From Cymodocea nodosa (taxonomy: Eukaryota > Streptophyta > Magnoliopsida > Alismatales > Cymodoceaceae), in contig CM072336.1 of NCBI GenBank assembly GCA_036874045.1, positions 23,263,501-23,327,500 of the forward strand: DNA of 64,000 nucleotides, read 5' to 3'. A program made the translations under genes and the position numbers. The notes under the pieces are model-generated. The model was not told the DNA's origin. It saw only the letters and a list, made by a program, of their open reading frames with translations, and did no database searches. This document shows positions 47,575 through 59,574 of this stretch, one piece after another (position 1 is the stretch's first letter; each line of letters starts with the position of its first letter).

Positions 47575-48991
47575 CTGATAAAAAAGAAGAAATAACTCAA
47601 TATTTTAAAACAATAGCTCGTTATTTCTCAAGCATTCATCTCCATATCATAAACTGCTCCAGAATTTCATTGTATCTGAGATGAAAAATATCCAGAGATT
47701 TCTCAATTTATTTCAATCTATCTTCCAAATATGTTAAATCATGAAATGTTATGGGTTCTTCCATAAGATCATTAAAATCAATAGGATGTACATGTTGTGC
47801 CCAGAGGCACACATCCTTAATATAAATTTAGTTAAAAATATATATAATTCTTCATCATGCAATTAGAAGCATGCCCCCAATCAAAAATCATTATGCTCCT
47901 GTCATCCCACGTTCTCTAAATGAAGTGCATGTTGAGAGCATTGGAAATGTAATAATTTGTAGACGAGTAGAGAAACATTTGACTTTGAAGTACATCTTAT
48001 ATTAAGAGTTGTGGTTATGGCATGAGATGCGACAACAGTGATAATATGCCTTCTTTGCACATGCCTCCATCCTCAAACTTCTCTGTCCCAATAGGCTGAA
48101 CAAACTGCATGGCTCCCAAAAGATTCAATCGAATGACTTAGAAAAGCAAGATGCATGTAATGATGAGTGGGATCTGGCGACACTATTGACTATTGGGTAG
48201 TTTGTAATCAATTACTGACTAAAACACGGCTCTGCCATAGTAACTCAGGTTGGTATTTTATTCTATCTTCCCATTTAGGATCAGGTTGAATTGTTTTACA
48301 TCAAAATTTAGTTATTGTATCATGACCAATCGTGTAGTTGATTCTCTATGAAAATATAGAAAGTTCAGAAAAGGGTGAATGGTACTGAGACACCTTAAAA
48401 ATGTGGCATAGTGAAAAGGACAAAGTCCCAGTAAATTTCTTCCTGTATTGATATAGAAATTAGTACAAGAAGGGGGAAAACTGCAAAAACTGCTGATGGT
48501 TCTACTTATGGCTTTGTTGATGATGGCATTCAACAAATCCGTCAAACACAAAACGTAAACTACCTACAGTGGATAATAAATCTCACGCAATCAATTTTAG
48601 GTGAACCTATACAAGAGACAATCTAATAACACAGAAACTAACGATCAAGACGTCCTTTGGTAGATTCAAGGTAGGCAAAGGAAGTCAACGGGTTCTGAAT
48701 CTTCAGTGGAAGATCTGAAATTCCTGACTGCAGGCAGCGTCGTGGTACCTATCAAACCATGAGATCTAGTTGACGGGTAGCATGATTCAGGAATTTAGCC
48801 GACATGAAACCCATAACCTACACATCTACAAATCCATGCTGACCTAGATAAACACACCCAGCTCAACAAAGGAAAAAAGAAGTTAAGATCAACAGAACTG
48901 CAACAAAGACAAACTAATCCAAGTCAGAACAAACAAAAGATATGGTTTTTCTAGCAATAGAAGAAATCTAAGACAAGAAGCAGGATCTTAC
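47575..48991 (-). other. 5' UTR intron of the dehydratase gene
   Basis: On the minus strand a donor CACCT|GTAAGATCC (exon edge at 48,992) and an acceptor TTTTATCAG|GTTTG (exon edge at 47,574) frame a 1,417-bp intron. The first exon would cover 48,992 to about 49,240. No coding potential is seen within. RHM-type genes often have a leader intron. Confidence 0.55.
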
Positions 48992-49240
48992 AGGTGAGAG
49001 GCGAAAGCTCGGAGATTTGCTGTAAGTTGGGACGAGAGATTGAGAAACAGAGGTGAGCCGTGAATTCCTCACAACAGGTCGCCTTCTTCTTGTGTAGATG
49101 GAACGCCGACTCCCAAGGAACTGAAATGGAATTCTTGAAATATATGAAATGCTGACATTAATGAGGTCTTCTCGTTTAGTCCACTTCCTTTCGTGTGATT
49201 GAAATTTTGCACGAAGTTCTTTACTAAAAAAAAACTTCAA
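48992..49240 (-). other. probable 5' UTR exon of the dehydratase gene
   Basis: GC-richer than its surroundings and ends in a good donor. It contains an open frame of 90 codons on the minus strand that matches no known family and is treated as leader sequence. The 5' end is not defined. Confidence 0.4.
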
Positions 49241-50648
49241 ATATCATGTTGTCATTTTTTTTTAATGGTACGATTAAGTATTTCATGCCAAGGATGTCGA
49301 AGCCATCTCTCTCTCTCTAATGGATGTCAAATCTTAATTTTTTCCTATAAAAGTTAATTGTTTTTTGCGTATTTTAATTTTTAAAGATTTCTGATTATGG
49401 CAATCTGGCACCAGACCAAGCCCACACACGATTCATGATGCCAATCTGGCAACACATCAAGCGGGTTCATACAAGATTTATCATGTCAATCTTAATTCTT
49501 TCTTTTTGCAAAGTTAAAATCAGTTAAATTTAATCAAGTAATTTAATTCTATTAAATTACCAATTTTTAATCAAGTAGTTTTAAATCTACGTCTATTTTT
49601 TAAATTTTTTCCTACGCTAATTAATTCTCCTTTAGACTATCACTGCAAGTCCAGAAAAAAAAAAAAATCATGTTTGGTAAAAAGATGTTGACTTTATTTT
49701 TCATGCGTCGATTTTTGAATCAAGTAATTAACAGAAAATCTCATATACGTGTGAAACTTTTTATTCTCTTTCTCACGACATGAAAAACTCCATACTCAAA
49801 ATAATAATAAAAGAATACTTGTTGATTTGAAAACGCTTATTCTTCTCCCTCCCTTTTTTTAAAAAAAAGAATTAATCTACATGGCATTACATTACTATAC
49901 GCACATTATTCATCCGGAAGTTAATAATCTAGATCCAAATAATCTATATGCTATGGGCCTCCCCAAATCAGGAGCTTTTGTCACCTTTTTCCTTTATGAA
50001 ATAAAAATAAGCAGTTGGGTCTGGGCTTCAAGTTTTTGTAATAAAAGAAGTCCAATAGACAACAAATGGGCCTCCCACTTCGTCGAGCTTCTCGCCGGCT
50101 GCGACGAGCAAAACCGGTGGTCACGTCTGTCGGTGACCTCGGAGCTGCGAATGTCGCCGCCGCCAAGGCCTTGCCTTTCTGATTGGCACGGGGAGGAGTT
50201 GGGCCGCAATCGGCGAAGGAAGGTGGCCTTCTCCCTTGGAAGTTCGTCCTTCGATTAATGCTGTATCAGTACCTTGTCCTCGTTTCCCTTTTTTCTCTGT
50301 CCTTGACTTTCTCCTTCATCTTTGGTACGGTACTCTTGCGGCCAGAAGAGCCTTTTTTTACTCATGATAAGGGTTTTGTAGTGCTTCCTTTTGGAATTGG
50401 TCCCTTCATTTTATTTGGTGATTTCCGATGGTAATGCTCCTTGTAGAATTTCTCTATTTCATTTGATCCTTTTCAAGCATCTGTGCTTTTTTCTTCTTTG
50501 ATTCCTTGATCGTACATTCCTGTGGTCCTTATCATGAGTTCGTCTCTGTTTCCATGAAGTGGAATACATATATGAGTTCTTCGTTGATCATGAATTTTCT
50601 ACCTAAATTTCACATCGACTAATACACAAATATATGTACTTATTACAG
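49241..50648. other. divergent intergenic region and 5' leader of the hydrolase gene
   Basis: It separates the minus-strand dehydratase gene from the plus-strand hydrolase gene, so it probably holds both promoters. The part 50,050-50,440 is GC-richer and may contain the hydrolase's first, untranslated exon. An acceptor TTATTACAG ends at 50,648, right before the chosen ATG. Confidence 0.45.
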
Positions 50649-51713
50649 ATGTTTACACTAATGTGGAGACAAGCACAGAAAGCCATGACACCAAATGGGA
50701 GGGGGAAATGTGGAACAATAGTTCTGCTCTTTGTGGTTTTGATCATAACCGTCCGTCTGCTACCTTCCTTTAATAAAGACAAGAACCCGATTCTCTCATC
50801 ATCTCTTCAGAAACTGAAATGGAACAGCTTCCAGTCCTCTGTGGATTTCCACCCTTCCACCATCCAAATGAATCAGACAGACGTGATTTGGCAGATACCT
50901 GATTCTCCTAAGGCAGTCCTCTTCATAGCCCATGGATGTAATGGTCGTGCACGCAACTTCTGGGACAAGTCGCCCGGATGCCCAAATTGCGTTGGTTTGC
51001 CTGAGGAGAGGTTTGTCACTCTTCACGCACTTAATAAAAAATATGCTGTTCTTGCCATATCAAGTTTAGGGGCATGTTGGTCGTTTGGAAAGGAGATGAA
51101 GAGCGTGAAGGGAATCATCAGTTGGTGGATCAATGAACATAAACTTGAGAAGCTCCCCATTATGGCTTTAGGAGCTTCATCAGGTGGTTACTTTGTTTCA
51201 GCACTTGCTGCGCAGATGAGATTTAGTAGCATTACACTCATGGTTGCAGAAGGAGTGTTTGATTCAATGTCTATACCAAGATATTACCCCCCAAGATATT
51301 ACCCCCCTACTCTCTTTGTCCATATGCCCAAGGATACCGTCCGTGCAGAAAAAATAAAGAAGAACATGGAATCTCTCAAGAAAAAGGGTATTCCAGTTAA
51401 GGAGATCAGATGTATGGAGTTCCCCTTGACCCCCAACCTTTTAACTGATAGAATTCCTGGCATAGACCGGAGGTTTTCTGTCAAGTTGATTGAGCTATTC
51501 CTTAAAAATGGGTTCATTGATGGAAGAAGATACATGAAAAATGATGGGCGTGAAACTCCTTGGAAGAAGGTCCTGAAAGGTATCGAGTCATTTGAGAGGC
51601 ATGACTTAGCTGGTCACATTCAAGAGGTGTTGAACCTTGCATTTGCATACCATGAGATGACTAGTTTGGAAATGGCAAATATACTTGAATGGTACCAATA
51701 TCACATCAAATGA
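50649..51713 (+). CDS. plant alpha/beta hydrolase with N-terminal membrane anchor
   Basis: A single coding exon of 354 residues. An ATG 15 bases upstream (50,634) is rejected because the bases between form a splice acceptor (TTATTACAG). Residues 21-38 form one hydrophobic segment (TIVLLFVVLIITV), likely a signal anchor. The fold follows: strand and oxyanion turn FIAHGCNGRARNFWD (92-106), the nucleophile elbow GASSG (175-179, Ser177), and AYHEMTS near the C terminus, which is shared by a plant-only group of hydrolases of unknown substrate. A short motif is doubled, PRYYPPRYYPP near residues 214-224, caused by a tandem duplication of about 15 bp. Substrate and place of action are not known. The membrane anchor suggests the secretory path. 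Confidence 0.85.
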   Translation: MFTLMWRQAQKAMTPNGRGKCGTIVLLFVVLIITVRLLPSFNKDKNPILSSSLQKLKWNSFQSSVDFHPSTIQMNQTDVIWQIPDSPKAVLFIAHGCNGRARNFWDKSPGCPNCVGLPEERFVTLHALNKKYAVLAISSLGACWSFGKEMKSVKGIISWWINEHKLEKLPIMALGASSGGYFVSALAAQMRFSSITLMVAEGVFDSMSIPRYYPPRYYPPTLFVHMPKDTVRAEKIKKNMESLKKKGIPVKEIRCMEFPLTPNLLTDRIPGIDRRFSVKLIELFLKNGFIDGRRYMKNDGRETPWKKVLKGIESFERHDLAGHIQEVLNLAFAYHEMTSLEMANILEWYQYHIK

Positions 51714-53863
51714 CTTAGTTATGCGTATATTTCAATTTGTAGTTGTTATCTGATCAAAATATGTCCTGAGAAGTGGCATATCCATACCTTTTAAAGCGTC
51801 TTTTTAATATTTGTCATATAATAAATAGACTGCAATTTTTTTTTATATGGATAGTTGAGGTTTGAATTTTGCAATCATGATCTTTAATTGCGTCAAAACT
51901 CTCCCATGGGAAACATTTATTTACACTGACTTTTCATTTTCTCTTCTTGCGGCCACTGATTTATAATTATTGTAACTTGATGTGAATAATAAAATTGATT
52001 TTTCCTTTAAGGAAAGAAAATCTTGAGTTAAATTACAGAAAAATATATTATCAACATAAAAAAAAAAAAACTGACGTGGATGTTATGATTTGGAAATTAG
52101 GTGGCATTTGGTTGGGCTTTATATTTAAGCCCAATGTTGTAAAACATTGTCTTGGAAGAAAAGTCCAACAAAATGTTAAGAAAAGGCCCGACTTTTCCAA
52201 ATTGCCGGGCTTTTTCTGAACTGAAAAATGTATTTCTGGTTTAAAAAAGTTGAAGGGGAGCTATTGAGAAACTCTAACTAAAATGCCAACTCGATCAAAG
52301 TCGCATCAATTTTACACATATTTTTATTAATTTAAAAATAAATTTATATTATTTTTATTTATAATTTCTATTAAGTTTGTAAAATTATACAGGTATTTAT
52401 ATTATTTTTAAGAGATTATAGAATCTAATGATTTACTTAAATTTCTTCAACTCGATTCAAACCACATCAGGATAAATTTAACAGTTCATGCTCGATGGCA
52501 AACTCAACTTTTGGCGGCAACCAAACAGAAACATATCTCTTAAAAATGTTATCAAATAATTCATGAAAAGCCAGTATCTTTAAAAAACTTCTGCCAAATG
52601 CCACCCTACTATTGTTCTTTGAAATCTCTCTTGGCCAATCAAATAAGAACCACTGAGCAGTATATTTCCATTGACAGTCCAGTCAATTGCTTCTATGTTG
52701 TTATCTATACTTTTGTCCTCAATCTGAATGTGCTCCATTTCTAATTAGCACTGATACCATGCAGTGGCTCTTAAATCTAATAGACTTGAAAACAATTTTA
52801 ATTTGCATTGATGCCACAATGTTCACATTATAATCTATTAGTTAGAGCCACTAATAATATCTGAATGGTACTGGTATCAACATTTTATCATCCAATCATT
52901 GCACTCTCTACATTTATCATCCATATTTTGAACGATTATTCACATCCTCTATTTTCTACTTTGGCATGGTTACTTCTTAACTCTTGTAAATAGGCTCTAC
53001 CCTGCTTCTGCTTGTCATTCCACATTATTAGGTTGTCTGATACAAAGCAGGAAAGAAATTATTGTGCCATGTACTTTAGACTTCAATGGCTGACTTCTGA
53101 ATGCATAGATTCTACCGTCTGCAAAATTGGGGCCGCTGGACTTTGCATGCTCTTTGTAATATTGTGAGGAGTCATGATATTTGCACAAAGATAATGATAT
53201 CTGGATGGAAGTAAATATATGGAAATGTTAGCATTTAGTGACAAAACCATAACGAGAGAATCTTTCCCAGTATGTTACATTTTTATTTCTAATACATACA
53301 TACAAAAACTTTTTACAGCTTTTATTTCTCTTTACATTCAAAAGTAGAATACTTTATTAGCAACTTATTGTAAATCTTTCTTTTGACCACTAGTAAATAA
53401 CTGTTATCTTTGAGTAAGTTTTTTTTATAACAGTAATTTTCCTGCCTAAATTTGAAACTAGGATCTCATACTTTAGGGAGTGATGATAAAGACACTATCC
53501 CACCGTTGGTGGATCTGAAATTTTTTTGCTATGTTATGAAATATTTTTACTGTTCATAGAATTTCAAATTTCTATTTCAGTTTAATTCGTACCAACCAGA
53601 AGCAGAATCCTTTTTTCTTCTTTAATTATAGTTTGAGCAGTGAAGGTAGAGGAGTGGAGTATGATAATTATGGGGAACGTTTAAATAAATCCATTTTGAA
53701 GGAAAAAAGTAGAACGAGTATTTCAAAGGCATGGCAATCAAACCCCAAACCCCTCATCAGAAACAACAGCAAGTCAACAAAACAGTACACATGCATGTGA
53801 TAGAGGACTGATGAAGAGAAGAGCTGCGAGTTATGATCCATGGCATGGCTTCTTGTTCCACTG
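51714..53863. other. intergenic sequence between hydrolase and PDF1 genes
   Basis: AT-rich with A-runs; no gene or clear repeat is recognised. The two genes converge here, so both 3' UTRs lie in this stretch. Confidence 0.5.
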
Positions 53864-55521
53864 CTACTTGAGACGTCCCTCGTTGGCCAGCCTGAAACGC
53901 TTGGCTTGGTTGGCAGCGGTCTCCTCGGTCGAGAGCGCGGCTGCCATGAACATGTCCCTCACCTGTTGCGTTGTGAAAGGGAACTTGCCGCCGGCCATGG
54001 AGTTGAGAAGCGAGGCCGTGCCCTCGCGGAGGAGTTCTCCGTATCCGTCCGCCCGTGTGCTTTTCAACGCCTGCAGAAACGTGGGGTTGCCGAAGATGGG
54101 CGCCAGGGGTGCACCGAACAGACCACCCAGCGTGCGCCAGTAGCCCAGGAGTCCCCATACCAGGGAGGGATGTGTGCCCCAGAAGCTGTGGACAAAGCAA
54201 CATATCAGGTTAACATCAGAATATATGTGGATCTAAGGAAGAAGCATGTGATGGTTTACTAGCAGGAGCCGGGTTGTATCGTCGGGGTGGGGAGTATCGG
54301 AGTCACTGGGGTGATCGGCGTCGTTGGTGTCACCGGCGTTACGGGGGTTATCGGCGTCGTTGGTGTCACCGGCGTTACGGGGGTTATCGGCGTCGTTGGT
54401 GTCACCGGCGTCACAGGAATGGTTGGAGTAACAGGGGTCACTGGGATTGTGGGTGCGGTACTTCCGGCGCTTCCATGTGAACGTGGTGTGCCGTGCCGTC
54501 TACCACCATGTGATGGGGGTGTCCCGTAGACGATCCCTCCACCAGATGGTGGTGCACTCACCCCGCCACCGTGCGATGGGGGCGTCCTCTTTCCGCCAGC
54601 GTGAGACGGTGGTGTCCCGTACGCCCCACCACCGGAAGGAGGTGCAGTGACGCCACCGCCATGTTTTGAGGGTGGCGTACCACAGCCCTTGCCGCCGGAG
54701 CCAACGTGAGACGGTGGTGTCCCATAGCCTCCGCCTCGGGCTGGCACTGGTGCAGTCACGCCACCGCCAGCATGTGAGGGTGTTTTTCCATGATGACAAC
54801 CCCCACCGTGTGACGGAAGTTTCCTGCAACCCCCGCCATGCGATGGTGGTATTCCAAGGCTGCCGCTGCCGCTGCCGCCGTGAGATGGAGCAGTCCTGTG
54901 GCCTCCAACTCCACCATGGACTGGAGGCGTGATCCCATGGCTCCCACCGCTACCCTGCGATGGAGATTTTCCATGGCCTCCACCACCATGGGACGTCGGC
55001 GGGTTTCCGTAGCTCCCACCGCCGCCTTGAGATGGTGATTTTCCATGGCCACCACCACCATGGGACGGTGGGTATCCGTAGCTCCCACTCCTACCATGAG
55101 ACGATGGTGCTTGGCAATTGTCTCTTGGGTGACCTACACCAGTATATATATATATCAACTGCAATTAATAATTACTTACCAGTGACGAAAAAATTAACCC
55201 AAAAAGTATAAAGCAAGTTAATTACACTGGCTTATTGAATAAGACTGTCTAGCTAAGTAATCGATTAAATGGCGGTTGGTCTTTCACCTAAAAGAGAAGA
55301 TTTAGACAAAACGGGAAAAAAAAGAAAACAAAGGCAGTAGCAGTTCCATCTCCAACATCTTTGATCTTTGCATAAAAACACAAGTATAGGATTATGGTTG
55401 ATACATTATCGAAAAAAAGAGAGAAATGGGATATGATGGAACCCTTACGGCAGCACATGATCGGCGGGACCATATTGTGAGACACGAGTAGAAGCAGCCA
55501 CCAGCAAAGAAGGAAACCCAT
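53864..55521 (-). CDS. PDF1: protodermal factor 1 (PDF1)-like secreted proline/glycine-rich protein
   Basis: Three minus-strand exons join in frame to 422 residues: 55,449-55,521, 54,260-55,133 and 53,864-54,185, with GT..AG at each intron. Residues 1-24 are a hydrophobic signal peptide ([15 protein letters not shown]). Next is a long Gly/Ser/Pro/His-rich part with many PPSHGGG-type units, then a VTP/ITP repeat region. The C-terminal domain begins at about residue 315: [48 protein letters not shown] and ANEGRLK at the very end. That last domain is diagnostic of PDF1, a cell-wall protein of the epidermal (L1) layer. Arabidopsis PDF1 is expressed through an L1 box bound by ATML1/PDF2, and such a box is present here. 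The Gly/His-rich region is longer than I would expect for the family; the repeats explain this. Confidence 0.9.
54329..54420. repeat. 36-bp tandem repeat in PDF1
   Basis: Units start at 54,329, 54,365 and 54,401 (plus strand GTCACCGGCGTTACGGGGG...; the third is partial). On the minus strand each codes 12 residues of the type [12 protein letters not shown]. The copies are nearly identical, so the repeat expanded recently. Confidence 0.9.
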
Positions 55522-55602
55522 CTTCTCTTATCTTCCAAGGAAAGAGACGAAGGAGAGAGTGTAGGAAGATGGGAAGCGATCACACTAGAATCATCACTGA
55601 TG

Positions 55603-55610
55603 CTTATATA
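55603..55610 (-). promoter_or_regulatory. TATA box of PDF1
   Basis: Minus strand TATATAAG, about 85 bases before the ATG. Confidence 0.65.
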
Positions 55611-55697
55611 CACAGAAGAAGAAGAAGAGTACTCTGAAGAACATTAATTAAACACTGTTGTGTTAGTTGATCAGCTGCTGGCAGCGGTGCAGTTGTG

Positions 55698-55705
55698 TGC
55701 ATTTA
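55698..55705 (-). promoter_or_regulatory. L1 box of PDF1
   Basis: Minus strand TAAATGCA, which is the 8-bp L1 box known from the Arabidopsis PDF1 promoter, lies about 180 bases before the ATG and about 90 before the TATA box. HD-ZIP IV factors (ATML1, PDF2) bind it for epidermal expression. Confidence 0.75.
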
Positions 55706-56469
55706 AAGGACTCATTATTGTTCCTGCATGTTATCTGTACTGCATGGCGTGTACGCAGCGACGAGTGAAGCGCACATCTCGGAAAAGAAGAATGGCCACC
55801 TAGCACCTTTGAGGGAGCGAGCGAGCAAGCAAGTAAGAAAGATGGCTAGCTAGGGAGGGAACGGGGAACGGGGGATGTGGTGGTGGTCGTCGTCGTCGTC
55901 TCCGTTCAAAGTCCACAGTCTACAAGTATGGTGTTGTGTACAGTAAATACTAGTTAGGGTTCTTATTTTTCTTTCATATGGTGATTACTCTGCATTACAG
56001 ATATCTGTATCGTGTTGATTTCTCGGTGTAAATACATATTCACCCGAAAAAGGAGCATTGGGATTGGCAGGGTTGGTTGGTCATTTTAAGATGAAAATTC
56101 AAGTTGGAATTGGATTTCGTAGAAATATTATTGTCATGACATCATCAACAAAATTAGGGTTCTTGCTGGTTATCTTTGGGAACAGATGGTTACGCGCATT
56201 CTTACCGGATGTGCGGTCCTTTCCCGCCCCCTTCCTTTGGACCCGACGCCCATTGAAATTCTTGAAGACTGCTTTGTTCCTCTCACGCGGAAAGATTCTT
56301 ACAAGCTCTCTCGGCTTCACTGGACACCTTAGTTACCTTTTCTCTCTTAAGGGTTTGCTACTGCACAAAGGGCAGTGGCATTCAATGATTGACGAAGGAA
56401 TGCAATAAAGTAGTTGACGACTTCCTCCCAGGGAGTGTTGGAGTTGGAAAAAATTCTCTTTCTCTATAG

Positions 56470-56535
<66 letters not shown>

Positions 56536-57065
56536 AGTTTCAAACCTCTACTGTTGAAAATAAATTAGAAATAGCAATTCATTTGTTATTTCTAAAAGTA
56601 TCCTAGACTAGCAATATGTATATATAAGAAAATTATCCAGGGAAGTTTAAAGAATGTGGACGAAGAACAAGAGAGATTGGAAATGATTTTATGGCCAATG
56701 GGGAGTCCGGACATTTCACACAGAAGTAACATGTCCAGATCGACAGAAGTACAGAATTATATTACTTTCTGTTAGAACTCAAGCAAGCAAAGAATCATCA
56801 GTAAGATTTTGTAGGTGATCTATTCATTTTTCTTTGATAATTAAAAGGCAGTAAAATTAAAAACCTCAGCTGTGAAACAACACATCCGAGGTAAGTTCAA
56901 ACAAACAGCTAGAAAAAGGAGCATTAGGTGATCTATTCATCAATTCTTCTGGGCGTCACTTATATTATTTTTTTATGACTGATACCATATTATCAATTCG
57001 GATTTTCTTTTTGACTTAAGCACCGTTTTTGCTTAGTTTAGCCTCTAAAATACATGAATGATGTA
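55706..57065. other. intergenic sequence, with (TA)n(GA)n at 56,469-56,530
   Basis: Upstream of PDF1. A GTCGTC/GGTGGT-rich patch lies near 55,878-55,902 and a (TA)n(GA)n microsatellite at 56,469-56,530. The ORF at 56,058-56,408 matches nothing known. Confidence 0.5.
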
Positions 57066-57428
57066 TCAGAAGCACCCCACACCACAGGAAGAGGAATCTT
57101 GAGGTCTCCCTCTCCCATTGTCATGTAAATATGTAATGCATGGTCTCCTCGAATTTACTGCTCTTTTTGAATGCCTTACCAGTGATAACTGTTCAAGTAC
57201 CAGCAAAATTCCCATGGGTCCTTTCGGATTTCCCCCTCCATTGTGAATACTAGATCTGATCTTCCCTGTCTGTTCCCTTCTTCCTTTGCAAGTGAATTCC
57301 TCAGTCATTGAGGAGTTTTGTGCTCTGTGCACGCTACGAGGGTGGATGAGTAAAGGCTTCATCTTCTGCCACCAACCACAATAAATTAAATTGACTAAAA
57401 GTAACAATACTCGCAAACCTATTTCCAT
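57066..57428 (-). CDS. possible small secreted protein (uncertain)
   Basis: An open frame of 120 codons starting MEIGLRVLLLLVNLIYCGWW, a plausible signal peptide. The rest is basic and low in hydrophobic residues (CKGRREQTGKIRSS, HNGGGNPKGPMG). A good donor (CACTG|GTAAGG, minus strand, near 57,185) would end the first exon after about 82 codons, so the real product may differ from the open frame. I could not match it with CLE, PSK, PSY, CEP, RGF or CIF motifs. It may be a chance ORF. Confidence 0.25.
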   Translation of the reverse strand: MEIGLRVLLLLVNLIYCGWWQKMKPLLIHPRSVHRAQNSSMTEEFTCKGRREQTGKIRSSIHNGGGNPKGPMGILLVLEQLSLVRHSKRAVNSRRPCITYLHDNGRGRPQDSSSCGVGCF

Positions 57429-58956
57429 CGTAAAACAAAAAAGAAACCCACTTTCACCACCTCTACGTAGGTCTAAAGATCAACCGGATTGCCGTGCATT
57501 GATTGACAGATTATAAGAAATTATACAAGGCATAAATAAGTGACAGGAAGTGGTTGGGCGTCCGGAATCCTACTGTGAACAAATTGATATCAGCCGACGA
57601 GGCGACGAATCATTTCGGTTCACGGTCTCTCTGAAAGACAGGTCACGTCCAAGTGAGCATAATAAATTTCTTTAAATTTAGTACGAAGATAGATGTTTCC
57701 TTCTTCTTTTTATACGATGTCAGCTTGTATTTATAAAGTTTAAAATATTCCACAAAAGTTTTCTAATGGCGTCATGCATTTTTCATTAATATTTTATTTT
57801 TAAAGTTAAAACAACTATGTAAGTAAAATTAATTTACGTTATATAATCTATCGTATATTACATGTTCGAATTAATTTTGAGTAATATTTGTTATTATGTT
57901 GTTACTCAAAGATCAATGGTTAAAATATTAAATTCTATATCTGTCTCATCATTGATCAATGCTTATTTATTTAAAGTACAAAATTTTACCATCTACTTCG
58001 TAATCATCCAACGATAAAAGGCTACTTTTACCCGAAAGGAAGTCGAAGTAAAAATAGGAAATTTACCTGACATCATTGCTAAGAAACTTTCCTTCGTTTT
58101 TAAAATTAATGTAATGGTTCAAAAATCGCACTGTTGACGATGACTCCTACCGTAATTTAAATCTTGATAAATATATAAAAACGTTGTCACTGTCGAAAAA
58201 TAACAATAATTTTTTATCGAGTATATTTTAATCTTGCTGTTTACACCCACAGCAATTCTGTGGATGTCCAGACCAACAGGTGAAAGTAGTAACTCATGAA
58301 TAGCGCATCCAGAAGAGGAAAGGGGAAGTGCAATTCACCGAAAGGAAAAACTTGTAATTTACGAACGAAGACGGTGTCATTTTAATGTTTCCTGTAATGG
58401 GTTTACGAAATATGAGAAGGCATGCACTCAATATTACTTCCCCTAGAATTTTTCATCAAGATGGTTATTTCCCTCTTTGCCCTTCATAATATTTTTTATG
58501 CTGTTGTCATAGGCATTCTTGCAAATATTTTTGCCTGTTTCAGTTTTTCCTGTATTTTTCATATGATTTTTGACTTTCAACGTTACCTTGTAAAGCTTTC
58601 CTTTTCGTTGATTAGAACTTAGATGTTTCTTTCACATGTTTTCTTTCCTGCCGCCATTTGTATACAATATTCCAAAATCTATGTTAATTCTTAGATATTA
58701 ACAAATAAATTTATAAAAAATAATTAAATAATGAATATAAGTTCGGTCGGATCGAACTTACGCCTGGCTTGACTGAACCAGAAGTTCGATGTGATTCAGC
58801 GTACGTTTAGTCACATCAAACTTTTAATAGTATCTATTATATTATAATAATATAGTTATTAATATATTATATATACATATTATTACTAATCATTTCTATT
58901 TATTATACATTTATAAATAATTAATTAAATAATGAATATTAATTATCTTAACTTTT
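57429..58956. other. AT-rich intergenic sequence
   Basis: No gene or repeat is recognised. A hydrophobic ORF at 58,422-58,622 is taken as chance in AT-rich DNA. Confidence 0.5.
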
Positions 58957-59129
58957 AGGCTAGTTGGATGTGTAAACTTGGGTTTACACATTGTGTAAAC
59001 ATGGATTAGAATAATTTGTGTCTACTTGTGTAAAGCTCAACCTCTTAAGTTTGAAGATATATGAGTCTATGTTTTCAAGAAGCTTTAAATATTATTACTT
59101 ATATTCATTTTTTGAGTACTTTAAATATT

Positions 59130-59540
59130 TGTTTTAAGATAGATAAATTTTTTCAAATCAGTGATTTTCTTGCCTTAACTCGTGAAGAACAAAAAGAAGT
59201 GGTAGGAGTAACATACAACCTACTCCAATGTATCGATGAAGTTAGTTATTCTCTTAGACAATTAGTTCATGATGTTGGATACACTAGATATGATGTTGTT
59301 AAGAAAGTTTGATACATGTAGAATAATGCTAGATATATGTACAATGTCATGTCAAATTCCTAAAGAAAAACATTGTTTATTTGATGGTTGTTGAATTACA
59401 ACAGAGGAACAAGTTAAAATTTTCTTACAAATGTTAGGTCATGGGCAAAAGAATAGAATTCTTCAAATTACCTTATAACATTCTGATATACATATTGTTT
59501 GATTACCTCATATTTCATTGCAATGTTTTTCTTCATTGGT
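59130..59540 (+). pseudogene. PIF/Harbinger transposase N-terminal part, decayed
   Basis: Reading across frames gives EEQVKIFLQMLGHGQKNRILQ followed by HSDI, close to the helix-turn-helix region before the DDE nuclease of plant PIF/Harbinger transposases. Upstream there is a short open stretch (59,061-59,312). The nuclease itself is not found, so most of it is lost. Confidence 0.55.
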
Positions 59541-59574
59541 ATTATTGTTTTCCAATGTTTCTATCTTTTTTAGA

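Noticed and set aside
49881..50258. ORF of 125 codons before the hydrolase
   Set aside because: No family match; GC-rich part is better explained as an untranslated first exon.
50634..50648. Upstream ATG of the hydrolase
   Set aside because: The bases between form a good splice acceptor (TTATTACAG), so this ATG is probably within an intron.
54274..55211. Many plus- and minus-strand ORFs over the PDF1 repeat region
   Set aside because: Repetitive GC-rich coding sequence stays open in several frames. Only the frame that splices to the PDF1 C-terminal domain is real.
56058..56408. ORF of 116 codons
   Set aside because: No recognisable domain, no splice context and no coding bias.
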